Origin: Candidatus Nanopelagicales bacterium
Lineage (GTDB): Bacteria; Actinomycetota; Actinomycetes; Nanopelagicales; Nanopelagicaceae
NCBI GenBank assembly: GCA_030832365.1
Contig: JAURJF010000043.1
Coordinates: 1-8,124 of the forward strand
Length of the DNA stretch: 8,124 nt
Direction: 5' to 3'
The notes beneath the pieces are model-generated. The model worked only from the letters and a program-made list of their open reading frames with translations. It was not told where the DNA came from and did no database searches. This document shows positions 1 through 5,786 of this stretch, one piece after another. Position 1 is the stretch's first letter. The number at the start of each line of letters is the position of its first letter. A program made the position numbers and the translations under genes.

Positions 1-32
1 GCGCTAAGGGTCGCGCTCGTATATCCGCCTAA
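1..32 (+). CDS. rpmH: 50S ribosomal protein L34, C-terminal fragment
   Basis: The third forward frame reads AKGRARISA followed by a TAA stop at positions 30-32. This matches the conserved L34 C-terminus seen in actinobacteria, which usually ends GKGR-x-x-LSA. L34 is a very small basic protein of the large ribosomal subunit. Only the last nine full codons are in the window; the start lies to the left. The identification rests on the short tail plus the position 15 bp upstream of rnpA, which is the near-universal rpmH-rnpA arrangement. The dnaA/oriC side of the chromosome would be expected to the left of the window. Confidence 0.85.
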   Translation, partial: AKGRARISA

Positions 33-47
33 GCTGTAATAACCGGC

Positions 48-380
48 GTGCTAGCAGCCATTAATCGCCTAACTTCTCGCGAAGACTTCGCGCGGGTTAC
101 TCGTTCACCAATTCGTTCAACAACTAAGAGCCTTGTTGGTTATTTAAGCAAAGAACCAAATCTCATATCTCCAAAAGTTGGCTTTGTTGTCTCAAGAGCA
201 ATCGGTGGCTCAGTGATTCGCCATAGAGTGACAAGGCAGTTAAGACATGCTTCAAAAAGCAGCCTTCATATTCTTCCCCCACAATCTATGGTGGTAATTA
301 GAGCAACTAAACATGAGCAGAATGTTCATCATGAAATCCCAAGGTTATTTACCGCGTTAAATGAAAAGGCGGGAAGATGA
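48..380 (+). CDS. rnpA: Ribonuclease P protein component
   Basis: This is the protein subunit of RNase P, which helps the catalytic RNA bind and cleave pre-tRNA 5' leaders. The 110-residue product has the usual family length. It begins with the typical NRL-x-x-REDF-x-x-V segment (residues 6-17), and the RNA-binding motif lies at residues 58-67 as RHRVTRQLRH. The family consensus there is R-N-R-x-K-R; the His for Asn change also occurs in other actinobacteria, while Thr in place of Lys is a further deviation. The start is GTG at 48, chosen because it places the conserved N-terminus correctly; no strong Shine-Dalgarno sequence is visible before it. It follows rpmH by 15 bp and its TGA stop overlaps the yidD start in an ATGA junction at 377-380. 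Confidence 0.95.
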   Translation: MLAAINRLTSREDFARVTRSPIRSTTKSLVGYLSKEPNLISPKVGFVVSRAIGGSVIRHRVTRQLRHASKSSLHILPPQSMVVIRATKHEQNVHHEIPRLFTALNEKAGR

Positions 381-667
381 TTAATAAATTACTTGACTTA
401 CTTATGCTTCCATTCATTTTAATAATTAAAACTTGGCAGAAGTTTATTGCGCCAGGACTTGCTCCAAGGTGTAAGTACTATCCATCTTGTTCCCAATATA
501 CATATGAATCAATTAAAAACTTCCATATCTATGGTCTAGCTCTAGGTGTCTGGAGAGTTATTAGATGTAACCCACTAAGTCATGGTGGAGTGGATTACCC
601 GCCAAAAACCTTGAAAATACGCCCTTTTTTACTGTCAAATAGAGAAACAGAAAGCACGGTGCGTTAA
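377..667 (+). CDS. yidD: Membrane protein insertion efficiency factor YidD
   Basis: YidD is a small membrane-associated protein that assists YidC-dependent insertion of inner-membrane proteins. The 96-residue product has a hydrophobic, amphipathic N-terminal segment (residues 4-18). The family core follows: C32-KYYPSC-SQY-x-x-ESI, then G-x-WR, RC64-NPLSHGG and D-YPP. Cysteines at 32, 38 and 64 are the conserved ones of the family; the final motif is GGVDYPP rather than the more common GG-x-DPVP. The gene starts on ATG 377 within a 4-bp overlap with rnpA. Its TAA stop (665-667) directly abuts the yidC ATG, and a GGTG element at 658-661 inside its end probably serves as the yidC ribosome binding site. 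The context with rnpA and yidC is the standard one. Confidence 0.95.
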   Translation: MINKLLDLLMLPFILIIKTWQKFIAPGLAPRCKYYPSCSQYTYESIKNFHIYGLALGVWRVIRCNPLSHGGVDYPPKTLKIRPFLLSNRETESTVR

Positions 668-1582
668 ATGGGCATTTTAGATCCGCTTTATTGGATTGTT
701 TCTGGGGTTATGGTCTATATCCATAAAGCTCTCTCACCAGTGTTTGGTGGAGCAAGTGGAGTCACATGGACTTTATCGATTATGGGACTTGTGGTCTTAA
801 TTAGAACTATTTTGATCCCACTCTTTGTTAAACAGATTAAATCTCAGCGAGCTCTAACTGCCCTAGCTCCAGAGATGAAGAAGATTCAACAGAAATATAA
901 AGATGATCGCCAAAAGCAATCAGAAGAGTTGATGAAGTTATATAAGACCCATAAGACAAATCCAATGGCTTCATGTTTTCCAATTCTGGCTCAAGCCCCA
1001 ATATTCTTCGCACTCTTTACAGTGCTTAATGGAATTGGTAAAAACCCACCACAAGCTCGCGGAGTTTTAACTAGTGAAATTGCAGCGCAGATGGCAAAGG
1101 CAGAATTCTTTAGCGCTCCAATCTCACAGACATTCCTTGGATCATCTGATGGCACAGTAAAGATAGTTACAGTGTTTCTAATATTTTTAATGTCGCTAAC
1201 AACATTTACTACCCAGCGTCAGTTGATGGTTAAAGGAATGCCAAAACTAGATTCCTCAAACAATATGATGTTGCAGCAGCAGAAAATAATGCTTTATTTA
1301 TTCCCTGTTATTTTTGCTGTCTCAGGAGTTAACTTTCCGATCGGAGTTTTGATCTACTGGTCTACAACAAATTTCTGGACCTGGGGTCAGCAGTTCTATG
1401 TGATTAAGAGAAACCCAACCCCAGGATCGCCAGCCTGGGAGGAGCTCCAAGCAAAGAAAGCTAAGAAGTCAGGCCAGGAGCCAGAGGGTGAAAGTAATGG
1501 CGGAGGAGTTGCCACAGAGGAGCCAAAACCAATGGGGCAGAGAGAACAACCAAAGAAGAAAAAGAAGAAAAGGCGCAAATAG
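668..1582 (+). CDS. yidC: Membrane protein insertase YidC (Oxa1 family)
   Basis: YidC inserts and folds membrane proteins, alone or with SecYEG. The 304-residue product has hydrophobic segments near residues 7-25, 33-54, 100-120, 164-180 and 207-232, consistent with the five-helix Oxa1/YidC fold; the large periplasmic domain of Gram-negative YidC is absent, as expected for an actinobacterium. Arg46 in the VVLIRTILIPL stretch matches the conserved positive charge of the hydrophilic groove. A cytoplasmic, charged hairpin spans about 55-97. It is followed by the family signature TNPMASCFPILAQAPIFF and, later, GVNFPIGVLIYWSTTNFWT. The C-terminal tail from about 259 is very basic and ends in six lysines plus RRK, a type of tail thought to contact the ribosome. 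The ATG follows the yidD stop with no gap. Confidence 0.95.
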   Translation: MGILDPLYWIVSGVMVYIHKALSPVFGGASGVTWTLSIMGLVVLIRTILIPLFVKQIKSQRALTALAPEMKKIQQKYKDDRQKQSEELMKLYKTHKTNPMASCFPILAQAPIFFALFTVLNGIGKNPPQARGVLTSEIAAQMAKAEFFSAPISQTFLGSSDGTVKIVTVFLIFLMSLTTFTTQRQLMVKGMPKLDSSNNMMLQQQKIMLYLFPVIFAVSGVNFPIGVLIYWSTTNFWTWGQQFYVIKRNPTPGSPAWEELQAKKAKKSGQEPEGESNGGGVATEEPKPMGQREQPKKKKKKRRK

Positions 1583-1590
1583 CATTAAAA

Positions 1591-1605
1591 GCCCCAAAAC
1601 GGGGC
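1591..1605. other. GC-rich hairpin between yidC and jag
   Basis: The 42-bp spacer after yidC contains GCCCC (1591-1595), a five-base AAAAC loop, and GGGGC (1601-1605), a perfect 5-bp stem. On the plus strand it is followed by AAAAG, not a T run, so it is not a normal plus-strand terminator. On the minus strand the hairpin is followed by TTTTAATG, which resembles a short intrinsic terminator for antisense transcripts. It could also act as an RNA processing or stability element between yidC and jag. The function is inferred; only the inverted repeat is directly seen. Confidence 0.5.
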
Positions 1606-1613
1606 AAAAGACG

Positions 1614-1619
1614 AAGGAG
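1614..1619 (+). promoter_or_regulatory. Strong Shine-Dalgarno site of jag
   Basis: The sequence AAGGAG lies five bases before the ATG at 1625. It is the clearest ribosome binding site in the plus-strand gene train, where most other genes start by overlap or direct abutment. Together with the hairpin just upstream it marks yidC/jag as the only roomy junction in the cluster. Confidence 0.75.
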
Positions 1620-1624
1620 AAGAT

Positions 1625-2101
1625 ATGAGCGAAGAGAAGACTGTAGTGACAAGCCTTGAAGAAGAGGGCGATATCGCTGCCGACTACCTAGAGGGCTTAC
1701 TTGATATCGCAGATCTTGATGGTGATATAGAGATCAGCGTGGAAAATGAGCGAGCAGCGCTAGTTATTGAAGGCGGCGACCTAACCCACCTAGTAGGCGG
1801 GGATGGAGAGGTATTAGATGCTATTCAAGAGCTCACTCGCCTAGCTGTTCAAACAGCAACAGGTGAACGCTCCCGATTGATGCTTGATATCGATGGGTTT
1901 AGAGCTGATAAAAAAAGCGCCCTTGCAAAACTAGCCGAAGAGACAGCTGATGAGGTCAAATCCAAGGGCAAGCCAATAAAGCTCGCCCCAATGAATGCCT
2001 TTGAGCGAAAAGTCATCCATGACACCATCCAGAAGATCGGCTTAAGTAGTGAATCTGAAGGCGAAGACCCAGATCGCTGCGTTGTGGTGATGCCAGCCTG
2101 A
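1625..2101 (+). CDS. jag: KH-R3H RNA-binding protein Jag/KhpB
   Basis: This is a cytoplasmic single-stranded nucleic-acid-binding protein of the Jag/KhpB (EloR) family, known in other bacteria to influence cell elongation and RNA metabolism. The 158-residue product carries a KH domain (about residues 33-90). The GxxG-type loop is seen at G58-G59-D60-G61, followed by EVLDAIQELTRLAV. The R3H domain covers about 95-156: the PMNAFER segment leads to the R128-x-x-x-H132 pair that names the domain, followed by SESEGEDP-x-R-x-VVV-x-P. The longer N-terminal Jag_N domain found in Firmicutes is absent; an acidic N-terminus stands in its place, as usual for actinobacteria. A strong AAGGAG precedes the start. 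The TGA stop (2099-2101) probably overlaps the rsmG start. The yidC-jag-rsmG order is widely conserved. Confidence 0.93.
   Translation: MSEEKTVVTSLEEEGDIAADYLEGLLDIADLDGDIEISVENERAALVIEGGDLTHLVGGDGEVLDAIQELTRLAVQTATGERSRLMLDIDGFRADKKSALAKLAEETADEVKSKGKPIKLAPMNAFERKVIHDTIQKIGLSSESEGEDPDRCVVVMPA
2086..2090 (+). promoter_or_regulatory. Ribosome binding site deciding the rsmG start
   Basis: GGTGA, fully complementary to the anti-Shine-Dalgarno core, sits inside the end of jag. It is 7 bases before CTG 2098 and 10 bases before ATT 2101. The spacing favours CTG 2098 as the rsmG start codon. Use of this site is inferred. Confidence 0.5.
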
Positions 2102-2706
2102 TTGATTCACGTGAAACTAGGGCAAAGCGATACTTCCCAGAGAGAGCCGAAGAGGCCCTAGCTTTCGAAAAGCTCCTAGCAACAACCGCTATTGAGCGGG
2201 GCTTAATTGGCCCAGCTGAAGGGGAGCGGATCTGGCAGCGCCATATTGAAAACTGCCTTCCAGTAGTAACCCTGCTTTCAATGAGGGGGGCTAAGGTGGC
2301 AGATATTGGTTCTGGAGCTGGCCTACCTGGAATCGTGGTTGCTCTAGCTCGCCCAGAGCTCAAAGTCAGCCTAATTGAACCCCTTCAAAGACGGGCTGAA
2401 TTTCTATATGAAGTAATTGAGGCTTTAAAGCTCGACAATGTTGAGGTCATCAGAGCTAAGGCTGAATCGGTGAAAGGTAGCTATAACTACGTTTTAGCAA
2501 GAGCAGTTGCCCCACTTCCTCGTTTAATTGAGAGCACCTGGCACCTAATTGCCCCAGCAGGATCACTTCTTGCCATCAAAGGAGAGTCTGCAGCCCAAGA
2601 GATAGCTACAACTAACCTCAAAAAGTTCAAATCCCATCAACTACACGAGATAAATCTCGATGACTTGCCGACTGGACGCATCATTGAGGCGGTCAAGGCT
2701 GGTTAA
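2098..2706 (+). CDS. rsmG: 16S rRNA (guanine-N7) methyltransferase RsmG (GidB), probable CTG start
   Basis: RsmG methylates the N7 of a guanine in the 530 loop of 16S rRNA (G527 in E. coli numbering) using S-adenosylmethionine; its loss is known to give low-level streptomycin resistance. The frame encodes about 202 residues. Before the first ATG (2281, residue 62) it already contains family-conserved sequence, ERGLIGP and RIWQRHIENC. The SAM-binding loop VADIGSGAGLPG spans residues 67-78, the acidic residue E94 in LIEP follows, and LARAVAPLPRL comes later. Between the in-frame stop at 2056 and 2281 there is no ATG, GTG or TTG. The best start is CTG 2098, in a CTGA overlap with the jag stop and 7 bp after GGTGA; ATT 2101 is the alternative. 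The first codons after the start contain a parS site. The reading frame is certain, the start codon is not. Confidence 0.88.
   Translation: MIDSRETRAKRYFPERAEEALAFEKLLATTAIERGLIGPAEGERIWQRHIENCLPVVTLLSMRGAKVADIGSGAGLPGIVVALARPELKVSLIEPLQRRAEFLYEVIEALKLDNVEVIRAKAESVKGSYNYVLARAVAPLPRLIESTWHLIAPAGSLLAIKGESAAQEIATTNLKKFKSHQLHEINLDDLPTGRIIEAVKAG
2103..2118 (+). promoter_or_regulatory. parS: parS centromere site 1 (start of rsmG)
   Basis: TGATTCACGTGAAACT matches the widely conserved 16-bp ParB-binding palindrome TGTTTCACGTGAAACA at 14 of 16 positions, differing at positions 3 and 16. The central ten bases TTCACGTGAA are a perfect palindrome. It lies in the first codons of rsmG, where it is read as D-S-R-E-T. 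ParB encoded 1.5 kb downstream would load here and spread as a CTP-dependent clamp. The identification is from the known parS consensus; binding is inferred. Confidence 0.88.
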
Positions 2707-2715
2707 CTAGGTGGC

Positions 2716-3618
2716 GTGAGTGATTCACGTGAAACATCGGCCCCTAGGCAGGTAATCGGAACTAAGCGCTTCCGAGAGCCTATGGCTAAACCGATAACTA
2801 CTCGGATCTTTACTGTCGCCAACCAGAAGGGCGGGGTCGGCAAAACCACCTCCGCAGTCAATGTGGCAGCAGCTCTAGCTATGGGGGGCTTAAAAACCCT
2901 AATAATCGACCTAGATCCTCAAGGAAATGCGAGCACCGCTTTTGGGATTTCAAGGGATGAAGTAAGCGGGATGTATGAAGTAATTATTAAAGATCTACCA
3001 ATGCAATCTGCAGCGCTAAAAATTCCAGGCTACCCAAGCCTTGAAGTAATTCCTGCAACACAATCTCTTGCAAATGCTGAAGTGGAATTAGTTCCAATGG
3101 TTGCAAGGGAGATGAGGCTAAAAAAATCTTTAAATAATTACTTACTTGATGCAGCAAATAAAGGCGAGAGATTTGATTATGTAATTATTGATTGTCCACC
3201 AAGTTTAGGTTTATTGACAATTAATGCTCTAGTTGCTGCGCAAGAGTTATTAATTCCAATTCAATGTGAGTATTACTCGCTAGAAGGTTTAACACTACTT
3301 CTTCACACAGTTTCATTAATTCAAGAACATTTAAATCCAAATATAAAACTAACAACTATCTTACTTACTATGTTTGATGGCAGAACAAGGCTAGCTAATG
3401 ATGTTGCTTCAGAGGTGAGAAAACATTACAACACTGAATTGATCGATATTCCAATTCCAAGAGCAGTCCGTATCTCAGAGGCTCCCTCTTATGGGCAAAC
3501 AGTAATGACCTATGACCCAGCATCAAATGGCGCTGAAGCATATGGACTTGTTGCAAGAGAGATTGCAAGACGCGGCGCTCCTTCATCTAATTCAAATAGC
3601 GAAAAAGGTGTTGGTTAA
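2716..3618 (+). CDS. parA: Chromosome-partitioning ATPase ParA (Soj)
   Basis: ParA is a deviant Walker ATPase that binds DNA non-specifically and moves ParB-parS complexes during chromosome segregation. The frame has 300 residues. The deviant Walker A box KGGVGKTT is at 38-45, the A' motif LIIDLDPQGNAS at about 62-73, and the Walker B region VIIDCPPSLG at 156-165. The frame could start at GTG 2716 or at ATG 2782 (residue 23, reading MAKPITTR). With GTG 2716 the parS site falls inside the coding region; AGGTGG just before it is too close for a normal Shine-Dalgarno sequence. With ATG 2782 there is no good ribosome binding site either. Actinobacterial ParA proteins often carry such N-terminal extensions. 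It follows rsmG by 9 bp and overlaps parB by 1 bp. GC content drops sharply inside the gene near 2940. Confidence 0.95.
   Translation: MSDSRETSAPRQVIGTKRFREPMAKPITTRIFTVANQKGGVGKTTSAVNVAAALAMGGLKTLIIDLDPQGNASTAFGISRDEVSGMYEVIIKDLPMQSAALKIPGYPSLEVIPATQSLANAEVELVPMVAREMRLKKSLNNYLLDAANKGERFDYVIIDCPPSLGLLTINALVAAQELLIPIQCEYYSLEGLTLLLHTVSLIQEHLNPNIKLTTILLTMFDGRTRLANDVASEVRKHYNTELIDIPIPRAVRISEAPSYGQTVMTYDPASNGAEAYGLVAREIARRGAPSSNSNSEKGVG
2721..2736 (+). promoter_or_regulatory. parS: parS centromere site 2 (start of parA)
   Basis: TGATTCACGTGAAACA matches the consensus TGTTTCACGTGAAACA at 15 of 16 positions; the only change is A at position 3, the same change as in site 1. It lies 618 bp from site 1, a multiple of three, and is read in the parA frame as D-S-R-E-T if GTG 2716 is the start. 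ParB bound here could also repress or modulate parAB transcription, which is an inference from its position. Confidence 0.92.
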
Positions 3619-4484
3619 TGAGCAGCAAGAGAGGTGGCCTAGGAAGAAATCTTGATTCACTTATACCAACTCCAATTAATCGCGTGGGAAGTAATGAAAC
3701 AGTTGGCGAGCGAAATGAGATTCCGTTATCTTGGATCAAGCCAAATCCAAGACAGCCAAGAACTGTCTTTGATAACTCAGCACTTGATGAACTTGCAGCA
3801 TCAATTAAAGAGATCGGAATCCTGCAACCACCTGTTGTGCGAAAGATTGGTGAAAATCAATATGAGTTAATAATGGGAGAGCGGCGCTATAGAGCTGCCA
3901 AACTTGCAGGTCTAGTAAATATTCCAGTTATCGTCCGACAAACTAGCGATAACGAATTATTACGTGAAGCGCTAGTTGAGAATATTCATCGCAGCAATTT
4001 AAACTCACTAGAAGAGGCTGCGGCATATAACCAGATGTTAAGTGACTTTGGTTTTACCCATGATGAACTAGCCGAGCGACTTGGAAAATCTCGCCCAGTG
4101 ATTACCAACACCTTAAGGTTATTAAACCTACCGCCATCGGTTCAGAAACGATTAGCAGCTGGAACTATAAGCGCAGGCCATGCCAGGGCGCTTCTTGGCC
4201 TTAACTCCACAGATGAGATGGAGCGACTTGCAAATAAGATTGTTAGCGAGGGTTTAAGTGTTAGAGCTATTGAAGAGCTAATTGCTCTTAGCAACCCTGA
4301 GCAGAAGAAATCAAAGAAGAGTAAAACAAAGACAAGTGATGGAAAGTATACCGAACTTGTTGAGCGCTTAGAGGGGGCGCTAGATACTAGGGTCACAATT
4401 GCTGGAAGTAATACTGGTGGAAAGATTGTTATTGAATATGCAGATGGTCAAGACCTACAGAGAATTGTGGGAGTTATTAGTTAG
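3618..4484 (+). CDS. parB: Chromosome-partitioning protein ParB (Spo0J)
   Basis: ParB is the parS-binding CTPase clamp that nucleates the centromere complex. The 288-residue protein opens with RGGLGRNLDSLIP (residues 5-17), the conserved N-terminal peptide that stimulates ParA. The N-terminal CTP-binding domain covers about 33-130. It contains PNPRQPR, the GERRYRAAK box at 87-95 and ENIHRSNLN at 121-129. A helix-turn-helix DNA-binding region follows at about 146-170 (FTHDELAERLGKSRPVITNTLRLL cut here by segments). A lysine-rich linker near 229-240 leads to a short C-terminal dimerisation domain. ATG 3618 overlaps the parA stop as TAATG, with AAGGTG seven bases upstream. The 3' end overlaps the convergent aminotransferase gene by 8 bp, and no terminator hairpin is evident there. 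Confidence 0.96.
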   Translation: MSSKRGGLGRNLDSLIPTPINRVGSNETVGERNEIPLSWIKPNPRQPRTVFDNSALDELAASIKEIGILQPPVVRKIGENQYELIMGERRYRAAKLAGLVNIPVIVRQTSDNELLREALVENIHRSNLNSLEEAAAYNQMLSDFGFTHDELAERLGKSRPVITNTLRLLNLPPSVQKRLAAGTISAGHARALLGLNSTDEMERLANKIVSEGLSVRAIEELIALSNPEQKKSKKSKTKTSDGKYTELVERLEGALDTRVTIAGSNTGGKIVIEYADGQDLQRIVGVIS

Positions 4485-5745
4485 TAATTCCGCGGTTTAA
4501 CATCTCTTGTTCAACCACTTTACTTAAAGCCATAACTCCTTGGGTAATTCTCTCAGGAGTTGGATAGCAATATGAGAGACGTAGCGACCAAGATCCAAAA
4601 CCATCAGCAAAAAATGCTGTTCCTGGAACGTAGGCAACTTTGGCTGCAATTGCCCTTGGAACCATAGCTTTGGTATCTATCTCAGGTGGCAGAGTGACCC
4701 AGACATAGAAACCACCGGCAGGCTTTGTCCATGTTGCAGCCTTTGGAAAATAGGCATCGAGAGCGGAAAGCATGGCATCTCGCCTAACTTTATAGAGAGC
4801 GCAGAAAGAAGCAATTTGTTCGCGCCAAGGTTGATTAGCTAGATAGCTAGCGATAGCCATTTGAGAGAAGTTTGATGGGCAGAGAATCGATGATTCCGAT
4901 GCGATAACTAGCTTCTCCTTCAAAGATTGGGGAACTAAAGCCCAGCCAATTCGAAATCCCGGAACTATCGTTTTGGAGAAAGAACCGAGATAGATGACAT
5001 TTTCTGAGTCTTCAGCCCTCATCGCATTTGGTGATGGGCGATCAAAGCCAAGGAGGCCATAGGGATTATCTTCAACGATAAAAATCTTCTCAGAGCGACA
5101 GATATCAAGGATCTCACTTCTTCGATCCGCAGGTAGTAATACTCCAGCTGGGTTTTGATAATTTGGAATTAGATATAGGAACTTAATTCTTCGTCCTTGA
5201 TATCTCAAAGTCTTAATTGCTTGACGAAGCGCTTCAGGGATAAGCCCATTTTCGTCCATCTCTACGTGAACCACACTTGCTTCATATTGAGCAAAGGTTC
5301 CAAGGGCTCCAACATATGAAGGCGCTTCAACTAAAACCACATCGCCTGGATCTATAAAGATCCTGGAAATTAAATCCAAAGCTTGCTGGGAGCCAGTAGT
5401 AACTAAAACATCATCGGGATTAGCCTTAATTCCTTCAAGAGCCATCACATCACAGATCTGTTCACGAAGCTGGGGGTGTCCTTGCCCACTTCCATATTGA
5501 AGCGCCTCTTGGCCATCTTCTCTTATTAACTTTTCAACAATTCCAGCCATCATATCCATGGGAATTGCAGATAAATTCGGCATTCCTCCGGCGAGTGAAA
5601 CAATTTCAGGTCTGGATGCAACTGCAAATAAAGATCTGATTTCACTTGGTTTCATATGAGCGGCCCGATGGGCATAACGCTCTTGCAAGTTCTCTGGTTC
5701 GTGCGTCTGATAACGCTCTAGACCATCAAATGAGGATGAATTCAT
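4477..5745 (-). CDS. PLP-dependent class I/II aminotransferase
   Basis: This is a fold-type I aminotransferase of the COG1167-like group (the catalytic half of MocR proteins; 2-aminoadipate/aromatic/branched-chain type), without a DNA-binding domain. The 422-residue protein shows SLAGGMPN at 50-57, a GSGQGHPQLRE stretch at 85-95 and TTGSQQALDL at 116-125. It also has PNYQNPAG at 194-201, VEDNPYG at 224-230 and the Schiff-base lysine K258 in YLGSFSKT. The substrate cannot be told from sequence. The ATG at 5745 is the only start before an in-frame stop 18 bp upstream. It lies 41 bp downstream of cwlM on the same strand, so it may be the last gene of a trxB-trxA-cwlM transcript. It converges on parB with an 8-bp overlap of stop regions. 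Confidence 0.9.
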   Translation of the reverse strand: MNSSSFDGLERYQTHEPENLQERYAHRAAHMKPSEIRSLFAVASRPEIVSLAGGMPNLSAIPMDMMAGIVEKLIREDGQEALQYGSGQGHPQLREQICDVMALEGIKANPDDVLVTTGSQQALDLISRIFIDPGDVVLVEAPSYVGALGTFAQYEASVVHVEMDENGLIPEALRQAIKTLRYQGRRIKFLYLIPNYQNPAGVLLPADRRSEILDICRSEKIFIVEDNPYGLLGFDRPSPNAMRAEDSENVIYLGSFSKTIVPGFRIGWALVPQSLKEKLVIASESSILCPSNFSQMAIASYLANQPWREQIASFCALYKVRRDAMLSALDAYFPKAATWTKPAGGFYVWVTLPPEIDTKAMVPRAIAAKVAYVPGTAFFADGFGSWSLRLSYCYPTPERITQGVMALSKVVEQEMLNRGITN

Positions 5746-5786
5746 TGGCGAAGTCTGCCATAACTACTCGCTGACTTGGCGCAGAT

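Noticed and set aside
2013..2363. Antisense open frame of 116 codons across the jag/rsmG junction
   Set aside because: It lies opposite two confidently identified genes, has no recognisable motif, and looks like a shadow frame.
2281..2706. A short 141-residue RsmG starting at ATG 2281
   Set aside because: It would drop the conserved N-terminal ERGLIGP and RIWQRHIENC segments, which are clearly encoded upstream in the same frame.
5258..5273. Possible third parS site (ATCTCTACGTGAACCA)
   Set aside because: Only 10 of 16 positions match the consensus, and it lies in the middle of the aminotransferase coding sequence with no symmetry outside the central bases.
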